A stretch of 64,000 bases of DNA from Candidatus Aegiribacteria sp. (GTDB lineage: Bacteria > Fermentibacterota > Fermentibacteria > Fermentibacterales > JCC-6). The notes beneath the pieces were generated by a model. That model was not told the DNA's origin and searched no databases. It worked only from the letters and a program-made list of their open reading frames with translations. Shown here piece after piece: positions 8,693-21,900 of this stretch. The stretch spans positions 1 through 64,000 of the forward strand of contig JAGLOY010000061.1 of the NCBI GenBank assembly GCA_023138735.1. The letters run 5' to 3'. The translations under genes were made by a program, and so were the position numbers. Position 1 is the first letter of the stretch; each line of letters opens with the position of its first letter.

Positions 8693-10831
8693 ATGAATTC
8701 AGTTCGGTTCATTGTATCGATTTCCATTGCTGTACTTGCCTTCTCATGTGGAGACGGTATGGAAGCCGCAGACAGACAGCATAACGAAATTATATCTATT
8801 TATGCTGATAAGGGTGTTTACATTGATTTGACACTGGTTTCAGAAGAGTTCAGGGATACTCTTATTTACCGGAACGAGATGCCGGTAGAACTGATACTAT
8901 CCTCTGAGAATTGCGAACCATGCATAACCGCAATGCTGGTGCCCGGCTGTGGCTCAACTCCAGCAGACAGAATGGAATACTTGTCCGGAGGCGATCTTCT
9001 GAACCTTGATACAAACTATGTGAGACCATTTGGGGATATACCAGGCTTCACCGCTGTCGTTTATCTCAGAGGCGATTCAAGTGTAGTGGAAAGGGTATGG
9101 AACAGAGGCAGCGGTGAACTGGCGGTTCTTCAGATCAAATCCGGAAATACATCCATTAATTTTCTTCTGACATCTGTCACCGGGATACTGGGCACATCGG
9201 AGATAGTCGAACCGGCCAACGGTATTTCCCGTTCTGTATACCTTTCTGACCGCATCAGAAGCGAGATCGTGGAAGAAGTGAACGCGGATGTGACCGTACC
9301 GCCCGAAGTCAGCCACAGAATAAAACTTACTGTTGAGCCAATGGATAGGGAAATGTATGTGTTGGATTCCCTGACTATCGATTTCCGATCTACTCAATCC
9401 GACAGTCAGCTGATGATTTATCTCCCGTACTGCGATAATGGAACAAATTTTGAAGTTCTTTCCGGATCAGCTGAGAACTCTGGGGATTCAGTCCTGTGTA
9501 CCGCAGATTCCAACAGAGTATTTTCAGGTTTGTATTCCGGAAACTGGGACGGCTTCATATCATCCTCACCCGACAGGATTATGGAACATGGGCTCCAGAT
9601 CAATCCATCGACATCCTTCCAGAGCGGTATGTGGTTCTATCCCGGTTGCGGTATTCCTTCGGCTTATACTCTTGATATTTCGGTACCTGACAAGGGTTAC
9701 GAAGTCTTTGCTCCTCTTGCGGAACGGCGAAGAAACGTAAGAGATTCTCTGCTTACCGTATCCTATGTTTCCCCGATAGAGGGGGTCAGAGGTCCGCTTT
9801 CCTGGGCAGTCGGCGGTTTCACGGAAAATGCAATTGCTGATGGGCGAAGCAGGTATATCTGCCTTGAATCAGATTCGACAGCATTGGGAATGATCGATCT
9901 TGCCGATGATATCGCGGAAGTGCTGTGGCGGAACATGGCTTTCGATGGTGCAAGACTTGATATTGTTGTTGTGAGCTGTCTGGACCTGCCAGTGTTTATC
10001 ACCGGTCCAGGGTGTCTTTTCCTGTCAGCGGATATGCTATCCTCGGTCAGGGGATATGAAACGTGGTCCGATTCTTTTGTCCGTGGAACAGCTGTTCCCG
10101 CTACATCCATAGTATTCGAAGCAGCAAGGGCTTATCTGGCAGGGAGTACATACCTTTCGGATAATCTGAGAAATGTGCTTGCGGCATGGTCCGTTTACAG
10201 ATTTATGCTTTCGGGTGACGAATCGGTCTCATATCAGCTGCGTGAGGCATTCTTGAAATACTACCTGTACTCTACCGAGATCAGCGGAGGAATCGAATAC
10301 GCTATTGCAGATCCGCGATTGACCGAATCACCCCTTCATAATCCTGTAATATTCGGAAAAGCTCCGGTTGTCATAGAGTTTCTCTTACGCGAGATTCCGG
10401 CCTTTGAAAGAGCTGTTCCCAGAGCACTTCGTAATCTGCGGCACTCAGGTGATTCATTCGGCCGGTTGTTTTCGGCTATGGGGATACCTGAAAGCAGCGG
10501 ATACGGTGAGATGTTCTACCAGTGGCTTTACAGCCCCGGTGTGCCTCAGCTGGAAATTTCTTGGACGGACTCCTCCGGCACTCTCAACCTTCGTGTTGAA
10601 CAGCTTCAGCCCGGACAGGATTTCCCTCTTGGCTCAACCCTCGATGAAGTCCGGGTTCATACAGGAACAGGTTTTATTGATCTGGACCTGACCCTCGGTT
10701 CTACGGAGGGTATCTACATGGGTGATATACCTGCTGCGCAACGGATACTTGCGATCGATATCGATCCCGATGGTATTCTTCCAGCCGATATCGTTTATAG
10801 ACATATAAATAACGAACCAAATGACATCTAG
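8693..10831 (+). CDS. Lipoprotein with a degenerate M1-peptidase-like architecture
   Basis: 712 residues. The N-terminus looks like a lipoprotein signal (VLAFSC, acceptor Cys near residue 19). A domain around 200-330 begins HRIKLTVEPMDREMYVLDS and resembles the beta-sandwich N-domain of M1 aminopeptidases. The middle (about 380-560) follows the order of the M1 catalytic domain, but where HEXXH is expected there is FEAARAYLAG (near residue 472), and the usual zinc-ligand Glu helix reads AAWSVYRFML. No HEXXH occurs in the protein, so metallopeptidase activity is unlikely. GGGAGG precedes the ATG. The M1 relationship is my inference from layout, and the protein may be a substrate-binding or structural relative. 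Confidence 0.5.
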   Translation: MNSVRFIVSISIAVLAFSCGDGMEAADRQHNEIISIYADKGVYIDLTLVSEEFRDTLIYRNEMPVELILSSENCEPCITAMLVPGCGSTPADRMEYLSGGDLLNLDTNYVRPFGDIPGFTAVVYLRGDSSVVERVWNRGSGELAVLQIKSGNTSINFLLTSVTGILGTSEIVEPANGISRSVYLSDRIRSEIVEEVNADVTVPPEVSHRIKLTVEPMDREMYVLDSLTIDFRSTQSDSQLMIYLPYCDNGTNFEVLSGSAENSGDSVLCTADSNRVFSGLYSGNWDGFISSSPDRIMEHGLQINPSTSFQSGMWFYPGCGIPSAYTLDISVPDKGYEVFAPLAERRRNVRDSLLTVSYVSPIEGVRGPLSWAVGGFTENAIADGRSRYICLESDSTALGMIDLADDIAEVLWRNMAFDGARLDIVVVSCLDLPVFITGPGCLFLSADMLSSVRGYETWSDSFVRGTAVPATSIVFEAARAYLAGSTYLSDNLRNVLAAWSVYRFMLSGDESVSYQLREAFLKYYLYSTEISGGIEYAIADPRLTESPLHNPVIFGKAPVVIEFLLREIPAFERAVPRALRNLRHSGDSFGRLFSAMGIPESSGYGEMFYQWLYSPGVPQLEISWTDSSGTLNLRVEQLQPGQDFPLGSTLDEVRVHTGTGFIDLDLTLGSTEGIYMGDIPAAQRILAIDIDPDGILPADIVYRHINNEPNDI

Positions 10832-11029
10832 GAGCCTGACCGACAATGAAACATTGGCATAAAACCCACACAGCTGGCTATAATACTCGCATATTATCGT
10901 CAAATACATCCAGTATTCTCCTCAAATCTACGAGCATTCTATCTCAGCCGTGAGGATATTCAGCTCAATGCACATTGCCGGACACACTCCTAAATCGCCT
11001 CAATGTAATGATTCCGGAGAAGGATTCTT

Positions 11030-15050
<4,021 letters not shown>

Positions 15051-15062
15051 GGGACGGAGATT

Positions 15063-15094
15063 GGGGACGGAGGGAGTTTTCGACCTCCGTCCCC
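15063..15094. terminator. Strong hairpin between convergent ligA and serC
   Basis: A perfect 11-base inverted repeat (GGGGACGGAGG at 15063-15073 and its complement at 15084-15094) encloses a 10-base loop. A second partial copy, GGGACGGAGA, lies just upstream at 15051. Position suggests a bidirectional terminator, although the T-run after the stem is short. The GGGGAC...GTCCCC form also resembles REP palindromes mobilised by RAYT transposases. Confidence 0.55.
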
Positions 15095-15100
15095 ATTTAC

Positions 15101-16183
15101 CTAGTTTGCAGCCTTGAATCCCTTCATGAATTCAATGAGAGCTTCAATACCCTCATGAGGCATGGCATTGTAGATCGAGGCTCTGCATCCGCCAACAGAT
15201 CTGTGCCCCTTTAATCCAAAGAGATCGTTCTCGGCGCCTTCAACTATGAACTTCTTTTCCAGCTCCTCGGATGGAAGGCGGAATGTTACGTTCATCAAGG
15301 ATCTGCTGTCCTTTTCCGCAGTACCCGTGTAGAAGCCGTTGCTGTCATCCATGTAGGAATAGAGGAGTTCGGCTTTCTTCACGTTTGCCGCCTCAACAGC
15401 TTTAATCCCGCCCTGCGCAAGGATCCATTTCATGACAAGACCCACAACGTAGACAGGGAAGGATGGAGGAGTATTGAAAAGTGAATTCTTGCTCATATGG
15501 GTTTTGTAGGAGAGCATTGTGGGTACTTCCGTGCGCGCCTGGTCTACCCAGGAACGTCTGACGACAACCGCAGCAACACCTGAAGGACCGATATTCTTCT
15601 GGGCTCCGGCGTAAATGAGTGAGAATTTGCTGAAGTCAAGATCTCTTGAAAGAAAATCTGATGACATATCACTGACCAGCGGGACATCACCTGTTTCAGG
15701 AAAGTTTTTTATCTGAGTTCCCACAAGTGTGTTGTTGCTTGTAGTGTGCACGTATGCTGCTCCCGGAGTCAGGTTAAACTCCTTCGGTATAAAGCTGAAA
15801 TTGGAATCCTCACTGCTGGCGGCAATATTGACGTTGCCGAAGAACATTGCCTCTTTTACCGCCTTCTTTGACCATCCTCCTGTGACAACGTAATCTGCAG
15901 TCATGGAGTCCTTGAGGAAGTTGAAGGGAAGAGCGCAGAACTGGGTGCTGGCTCCGCCTCCTAGGAAGAGTACTGCATACTCGTCATCTGAAAGCCCCAT
16001 GATCTTAAGCATGTTGTTCTGTGCTTCACAGAACATCCGGTCGAACTGTGCAGAGCGGTGGGATATTTCCATTACGGACATTCCCATGTTTTCGAAGTTT
16101 ACGACACCCTTTGCTGCTTCCTTCACCACATCGTAGGGAAGAGTGGCCGGTCCAGCGAAAAAGTTGAATACACGTTCGGGCAT
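15101..16183 (-). CDS. serC: Phosphoserine aminotransferase SerC
   Basis: 360 residues from the ATG at 16183, which follows a GGGAGA site; an upstream extension to 16279 is possible on paper but the family begins at NFFAGPATLP. SerC is a PLP enzyme that makes 3-phosphoserine from 3-phosphohydroxypyruvate in serine synthesis and also acts in pyridoxal phosphate synthesis. Visible features are the FAGPATLP start, FLGGGASTQF near residue 75, the PLP lysine in YAGAQKNIGPSG, and GGCRASIYNAM near the C-terminus. It lies downstream of lptF and lptG on the same strand with a 129-base gap, so co-transcription is possible but not shown. Confidence 0.96.
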   Translation of the reverse strand: MPERVFNFFAGPATLPYDVVKEAAKGVVNFENMGMSVMEISHRSAQFDRMFCEAQNNMLKIMGLSDDEYAVLFLGGGASTQFCALPFNFLKDSMTADYVVTGGWSKKAVKEAMFFGNVNIAASSEDSNFSFIPKEFNLTPGAAYVHTTSNNTLVGTQIKNFPETGDVPLVSDMSSDFLSRDLDFSKFSLIYAGAQKNIGPSGVAAVVVRRSWVDQARTEVPTMLSYKTHMSKNSLFNTPPSFPVYVVGLVMKWILAQGGIKAVEAANVKKAELLYSYMDDSNGFYTGTAEKDSRSLMNVTFRLPSEELEKKFIVEGAENDLFGLKGHRSVGGCRASIYNAMPHEGIEALIEFMKGFKAAN

Positions 16184-16312
16184 TTCTGTCTCCCTGGTTA
16201 AAGTAATGCTGTGATAAATGAAAAGAAATTCTCTTCTGGAACAAACATGAATATGCATCCTGCAACCTGTAATCTGCAAGTGTCTGATTGATCTGAATAA
16301 ACATGTATTCGA

Positions 16313-17404
16313 TTAAGTTTTTGATGCCCTCGACAGAAGGAATATCCCAAGAGAGATATAGACAATATCGGCTATGCTTGCAGCGAGAAGAGGGGGAAGG
16401 GCTCCCTTATGACCCAGGGTCTGGCCAAGCCGCAGAAGTGAGAAAAAGATAAAAGCCAGCAGTATGGCAAGGCCGATACTGGAGGACTTGCCGCTCCTCG
16501 GATTTCTAAGGGCCAGCGGGGCTCCAACAAATACCATGATCAAATTTGAGAGGGGGAAGAAGAACTTCAGATAGAATTCGACCAGATCTCCTCTTGAGTC
16601 GCCCCCCGCTTCATCAACGCTTGCGATATAATTGCGAAGTTCGATGAAGTTCATTTCCACTGGCGCTTTCTGCCTTGCCCCGAAATTTTCTGGTGTTTCG
16701 GTCACTTCAGGGATAAGCAGCGTATCAGCAGTTGAGAAAACAAGCGCCCCGGATGGTCCGAATATTCTGTCAGTTGTGCCTATACCTGTCCATGCGGAAT
16801 CGATCCACAGCATTCTGTCCATATCAAGTCTCCGGATGACCCTGCTGCTGTCATCGAACCACTCTATAGTAACATTATCCATTACTTCGGTCTGGCCATT
16901 GAAAAATCCGATATCCAGTATTGATCCGTCCGGTGATCTGTGGGCGAAATTACTTCTTCTTGAGTAGTTTATCGGTTCCTGACCATCGATTTCAATCCTT
17001 TTAACCAGTGTCTGCTGGTACGTGGCGTTGGCTACTATGAAATCACCAACACCAAGCTCAAAGACCGATGTGAGTCCTCCGACGATAAGCAGCGGCAGGA
17101 TGATCCTGGGTATGCTTATTCCAGCAGCTCTCATTGCGACCAGTTCGTTCTTTCTGGAAAGGGATGAAATCAGGAACAGTGAGCTAAGGAGAACGGCTAT
17201 CGGCAGAACCAGCACGATGATATAGGGCAGTCCGTAGAAATAGTACGTCAGAAAGGCGCCAACCGATACATCCTTGTCCACCCATCTGGTGAAATGGTCA
17301 AACGCATCGACGCTTACGAATATGACTACGAATGATGTTACGGATACGATTATCATTCTGACGAACCGCACTGCCAGATAAACGTCCAGCTTTTTGAAAA
17401 TCAT
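16313..17404 (-). CDS. lptG: LptF/LptG-family lipopolysaccharide export permease (LptG-like)
   Basis: 363 residues with the YjgP/YjgQ topology: about three N-terminal membrane segments (through LPYIIVLVLPIAVLLSSLFL), a periplasmic domain of roughly 150 residues, and three C-terminal segments. The conserved cytoplasmic motif SRKNELVAMRAAGISIPRI matches the coupling helix region that contacts LptB. It pairs with LptF to drive LPS from the inner membrane to the periplasmic bridge. Its start overlaps the upstream lptF stop by 4 bases, so the two are coupled. Confidence 0.88.
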   Translation of the reverse strand: MIFKKLDVYLAVRFVRMIIVSVTSFVVIFVSVDAFDHFTRWVDKDVSVGAFLTYYFYGLPYIIVLVLPIAVLLSSLFLISSLSRKNELVAMRAAGISIPRIILPLLIVGGLTSVFELGVGDFIVANATYQQTLVKRIEIDGQEPINYSRRSNFAHRSPDGSILDIGFFNGQTEVMDNVTIEWFDDSSRVIRRLDMDRMLWIDSAWTGIGTTDRIFGPSGALVFSTADTLLIPEVTETPENFGARQKAPVEMNFIELRNYIASVDEAGGDSRGDLVEFYLKFFFPLSNLIMVFVGAPLALRNPRSGKSSSIGLAILLAFIFFSLLRLGQTLGHKGALPPLLAASIADIVYISLGIFLLSRASKT

Positions 17405-18810
17405 ACGGAACGGCCTTCTTTCAGGTCTCCGGCAGAACCTGGTTTACTGCGGCGGAATTTTATCAAGAAAGACCTGGAAGCGGCGATGAGTCTGCCCAGA
17501 GGGAGAGGATTGCCCTCGTGAAGACTCCTTGCAGTAAGTACTACTCCAAATGCGCCAAGTATGATATTCGGAAGCCACATCGAGAGAAATGCCGGCATCA
17601 TTCTTCTGTCCGCAAGTTGTTCCCCGGCGATAAGAAAAAGGTAATATGCAAGAATCACCAGAAGACTTACACCGAGGGCAATACCGGCGCTGCCCTTCCT
17701 GGTTGAGAGCCCAAGCGGGACACCGAGAAGCACGAATATTATACACGCGAATGGAATGGAGTACTTCTTCTGTATTTCAACCCTGTAACGGCTTATGCTT
17801 CGCTGCAGTGAAGCTATGCGATCCGCCAGAATCCTGAGGTCTCCCGATTGCTGCGCCAGGTAATTCCTTGAGAGATTGAACCATGTTCGCGCATCAACGC
17901 TGTCAGGAGGCGGGAAAGGGGTTCTTCCAGAGATGATCGTTGAATCACTGATCAATGCAATAATGGGTGCGCTTCCGATATTGAGCAGTGAATCCTCAAA
18001 CAATTCAACCTGTTTTTCAAGAGAATCAACCATCGCTCTCATCTGACCCGCGGAAAGTTCCCTGTCTCCCCGGCTATCTCTGTCCTGCCTGATAAGTTCC
18101 TCTGACCTGACTATTTCAACAGTATACACTGAGAAATCCAGTTTTCTATACTCACCGTTATACGTCAGTTCATGCATCTGTCCATCGGTAAGAACAAGGC
18201 GGAAACGATTGGCTGAGACAGGCTCCATTCTTCCCCGCAGGGCGGTAATAGTTCTCCCCGGCATACCCGGTACCCGTTCATGAATTACGACGTTTTCAAG
18301 CTCACCGGTCAAATCGTCCTTTTCCTCCACGATTATCCTGTAATTCTCAATATCTTCTACGAACATACCCGGTATGATCTTTGCAGCGGGACGCATTGTA
18401 CCGATGTCCAGGAGGAGGTTCTTAGCCATGTGATTCGCATCAGGGAGAACGTAATTATTGAAGAGAACCATTGTTGCCGTCAGGAGAAGAGCAGCAAGCA
18501 TGAGCGGTTTTATAAGCACGAAGATACTAATGCCTGATGATTTCATCGCTGTTACTTCAAGGTCGGATTCCATCCTGCCCACTGCCATGAGCACCCCGGC
18601 CAGGACTCCCATTGGAATCACCACAGCCACCATTGAGGGAAGCAGCAGAAGGAATACTTCCACAACGGTTCTTACAGGCACCCCTTTGCTTACGATCATA
18701 TCCAGAAGATCCAGCAATTTATCCAGCAGCATCACAAAAGTGAAGATACCGCAGGAAAGCAGAAAGGGCGCTGTGAATTCCCTTAATGTGTAAACTTGCA
18801 GTTTTCTCAT
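17401..18810 (-). CDS. lptF: LptF/LptG-family lipopolysaccharide export permease (LptF-like)
   Basis: 469 residues, longer than E. coli LptF (366). N-terminal membrane segments (residues about 15-120) include LPSMVAVVIPMGVLAGVLMA and the motif MESDLEVTAMKSSGIS. The periplasmic beta-jellyroll region follows, then an extra helical, Leu/Gln-rich insertion (about 235-330), then C-terminal membrane segments (IPFACIIFVLLGVPLGLS, then VSLLVILAYYLFLIAGE) and a basic tail. It forms the LPS exporter with the LptG-like protein. The insertion before the last membrane bundle accounts for the extra length. Divergent from sprA with a 117-base gap. Confidence 0.87.
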   Translation of the reverse strand: MRKLQVYTLREFTAPFLLSCGIFTFVMLLDKLLDLLDMIVSKGVPVRTVVEVFLLLLPSMVAVVIPMGVLAGVLMAVGRMESDLEVTAMKSSGISIFVLIKPLMLAALLLTATMVLFNNYVLPDANHMAKNLLLDIGTMRPAAKIIPGMFVEDIENYRIIVEEKDDLTGELENVVIHERVPGMPGRTITALRGRMEPVSANRFRLVLTDGQMHELTYNGEYRKLDFSVYTVEIVRSEELIRQDRDSRGDRELSAGQMRAMVDSLEKQVELFEDSLLNIGSAPIIALISDSTIISGRTPFPPPDSVDARTWFNLSRNYLAQQSGDLRILADRIASLQRSISRYRVEIQKKYSIPFACIIFVLLGVPLGLSTRKGSAGIALGVSLLVILAYYLFLIAGEQLADRRMMPAFLSMWLPNIILGAFGVVLTARSLHEGNPLPLGRLIAASRSFLIKFRRSKPGSAGDLKEGRSV

Positions 18811-18927
18811 TTAGTTCTCATTATTGCCATTCAGTAATATCATACAATATGCTGATTATACCCTGTATCGAGTTTTCTTTCCACTAGTGACGGGAACCAT
18901 GAGTAAGTCGGAGACTAGAATCTGCGT

Positions 18928-21900
18928 ATGAAAATAAGAACCGTAATTTTGCCATTGATCACGCTGTTTATAGCGAATACAGCTGCTGGAACAGCCGGAG
19001 TACGTGCTCCCACGCTGGTTCCCGTCTATCCCTGGGCAGCTGAATACGCAAGCGAGATGCTCGTTGAACCCGCTGTGTCCTGGAGACTTGTGCATTCCCT
19101 TCGGAGCAGTTTTCTCTGCTGGCGGCTGTTCTATAGATCTTTCCCTGTTTCGACATCGGGCTGTTTTCCCATTGATGTACTGAACCAGCGGTCAATGGAG
19201 TGGACTCTGAGGGACACCTGGGTCACCCTGAACAGCATCAATTGCCTGCGTACAGCAAGGGACGAGGGCTCTCTCATCCCCACTATCTACCTGCCCCTGG
19301 ACATGCCCCCGATACTGGCGGGTGCAATAGGTGAAGGCGGGCAGATAGATATCAGCGGTTACCAGAAGATCACTCTTTCCGGAATAAGCCATTACAGACC
19401 GAACGCGGTTGAAACCGAGGGGCAGAGCCAGTCCCTCTTCCCTGATCTCAAGATGGAACAGGAATTGAGGGTTCAGCTGGAAGGAACCATCGGTGAGAAG
19501 GTTCATGTTAATGTAAACCATGACAGCCAGAGGAGCTTCGGCCCCCAGAGCAGCGTCAGTCTTCGTTACGAGGGGTATGAGGATGAGATAATTCAGAGTA
19601 TCGAGATGGGTGATATCAGCCTTTCCATTACCGGGCCTGAATTCGTTTCGTACAGCATACCCCACGAGGGACTATTCGGAGCCAAGATAGTGGCCCAGGT
19701 TGGTCCCGTTGAATTCACCACCATTGCAAGCCGTGAATCCGGCTCCACCGAATCCTCGGAATTCGTCGGCCAGGCTACTCTGGTGGAAGACAGTATACTC
19801 GACATACATCCTGCCGATAATTACTTCTTCTATACGTCACCCGATTCACAGGTCCAGCCACAGATCGTATCGATCAGGGTTTTTCAGGATGACGATGATG
19901 GAACAAACAATCAGGAAACCGGGGCGGTCGAGGGGGCCTGGTTCATAGAAGGAGCGGACACGACTGGTATCGGTTACTGGGATGAACTTTTGCCCGGCCT
20001 TGATCTGGACTACGTTCTGGTTGATACGGCCACAACAATCCGTTTCAACAGGCCCATCAATAATAATTACAGGATCGCCATCTGGATGGTCACCGCAGCG
20101 GGTGACACCATCGGTAACGCTACTCCCGGTTCGGACTGGAATCTGAAACTTATTAAACAGATCAATCCTCTGCCCAATAATCCGAGTTACCCAACATGGG
20201 ATTACGAACTTCGTAACAGGTATTTCCTTGGAGCTAACAACATCGTTCAGGAGAGCTTCAACTGCGCAATCTATCTTACAAGGTCGGGTGAGGACCCTAT
20301 CCAGACGCAGGGCGAAGACTCTTTCATAAAACTTCTCGGTCTTGATACCAATGGCGATGGTTCTCTTGCAGATGAGGAAAACGCCGTTGACTGGGATAAC
20401 GGTTTCCTGGTGTTTCCCATGGTCAGGCCTTTTACCGATCCCGTCCTCGATGTTACGAACCCTGTTGTATACGAAGAGAACAATCCTCTTCCCGTGCAGA
20501 GCAAATACTTCATTGAAGTAAGCTACAGGGCCGCTTCAACCACGTACTCATTGGGACGTATGGGGATAATACCCGGCAGTGAGAATGTAACTCTTACGAT
20601 GGCCGGGCAGGTAAGAACCCTTGTTAAGGACGTTGACTATACGATTATCTATGAAATAGGACTGCTGACGCTGATGGGGGAGGCCGCCGAGGATGCCCAG
20701 AATCCCAGTAACACTGTGCGCGTTACATTCGAGTACATCCCCCTTTTCGCAGCACAGAAAAAGACACTGATTGGAACAAGGGCCATCTACGAGATAGGAT
20801 CTGATTCGTGGCTGGGAGCCACCGTCATGTTTGAGAGCGCGAGTACACCGGGAGACAGGCCGAGGGTAGGAGAAGAATCCACAAGAACCCTGGTTGCCGA
20901 TATTGATGCACATTTTGAAGCAGAACCGGAGTTTCTAACCAATTTTGCGAACCTTATTCCCGGAATAAACACGGAAGCCCCCAGCAATGCGACGATCTCC
21001 GGTGAGATAGCCATGAGTTTTCCCAACCCGAATGTCGATGGGAAGGCCTATATAGATGATATGGAGGGTGCGGAAACCTCCTTTCCCATAGGCCAGAGCA
21101 GACCCGCATGGCACCTTTCAAGTATTCCCTATTCAGGTGCTTTCCAGGATTATCCTGCTGGAGAAATCCGTTGGTACAATACTTATAGAAGATGGAAACT
21201 TGAAGACATCGTCCCGAATATTATCGGCAGACAGGAGGATAATTATGTAAACAATGTTCTGGAACTTTATTTCCAGCCTTCGGCAAGCAGCAGCAATTCG
21301 TGGGGCGGAATCATGAGGTGTATGGACAAGTACGGGCTGGATCTGTCAACCAAGACCTATCTGAGGATGTACATAAGAGTTACTGGAAGCGCCGCGAATG
21401 CAAATATCTGTCTCGATCTGGGTGAGAGAATAGACGAGGATTCATACTGGCTCGAAAGGACGGCTGGAGAACTCGTGAGAAGGGCCAACGGGGAACTTGA
21501 CACGGAGGATCTTGATTTAAACGGCGATTTGTCTGATGATGAGGACACGGGCCTGGATACCCTCTGGGATGCACAGGAAAACCCCCCTGAAGGAGGTGAT
21601 CCAAATCGGGATAATTACGATTACAACGAGGATAATCCTCCTGCCGTCAGATATGACAGTATAAACGGCACGCAGGGCAATAATGAGCTTGATACAGAGG
21701 ATCTTAACAGAAACGGTGTCCTGGACAGGTCGAATTCGTTCTTCAGGATCAGCATACCTGTAGATGATTCCGAATACATAGTATCCGGACCCAATGCAAA
21801 TGGATGGATGCTCATAGAGATACCGCTATCGGACACAAATGTCGTTTCCGTTCCAGGATTCGTATCGGGGACACCAACATGGGAAAAGATAAGCTACGCA

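Noticed and set aside
8693-10831. Active M1 aminopeptidase
   Set aside because: No HEXXH motif exists anywhere in the protein.
10854-10884. TTGGCA and TATAAT as a promoter for the GH57 gene
   Set aside because: The spacing is 19 bases and the -35 is partial; the start would leave a leader of about 140 bases, so support is too weak.
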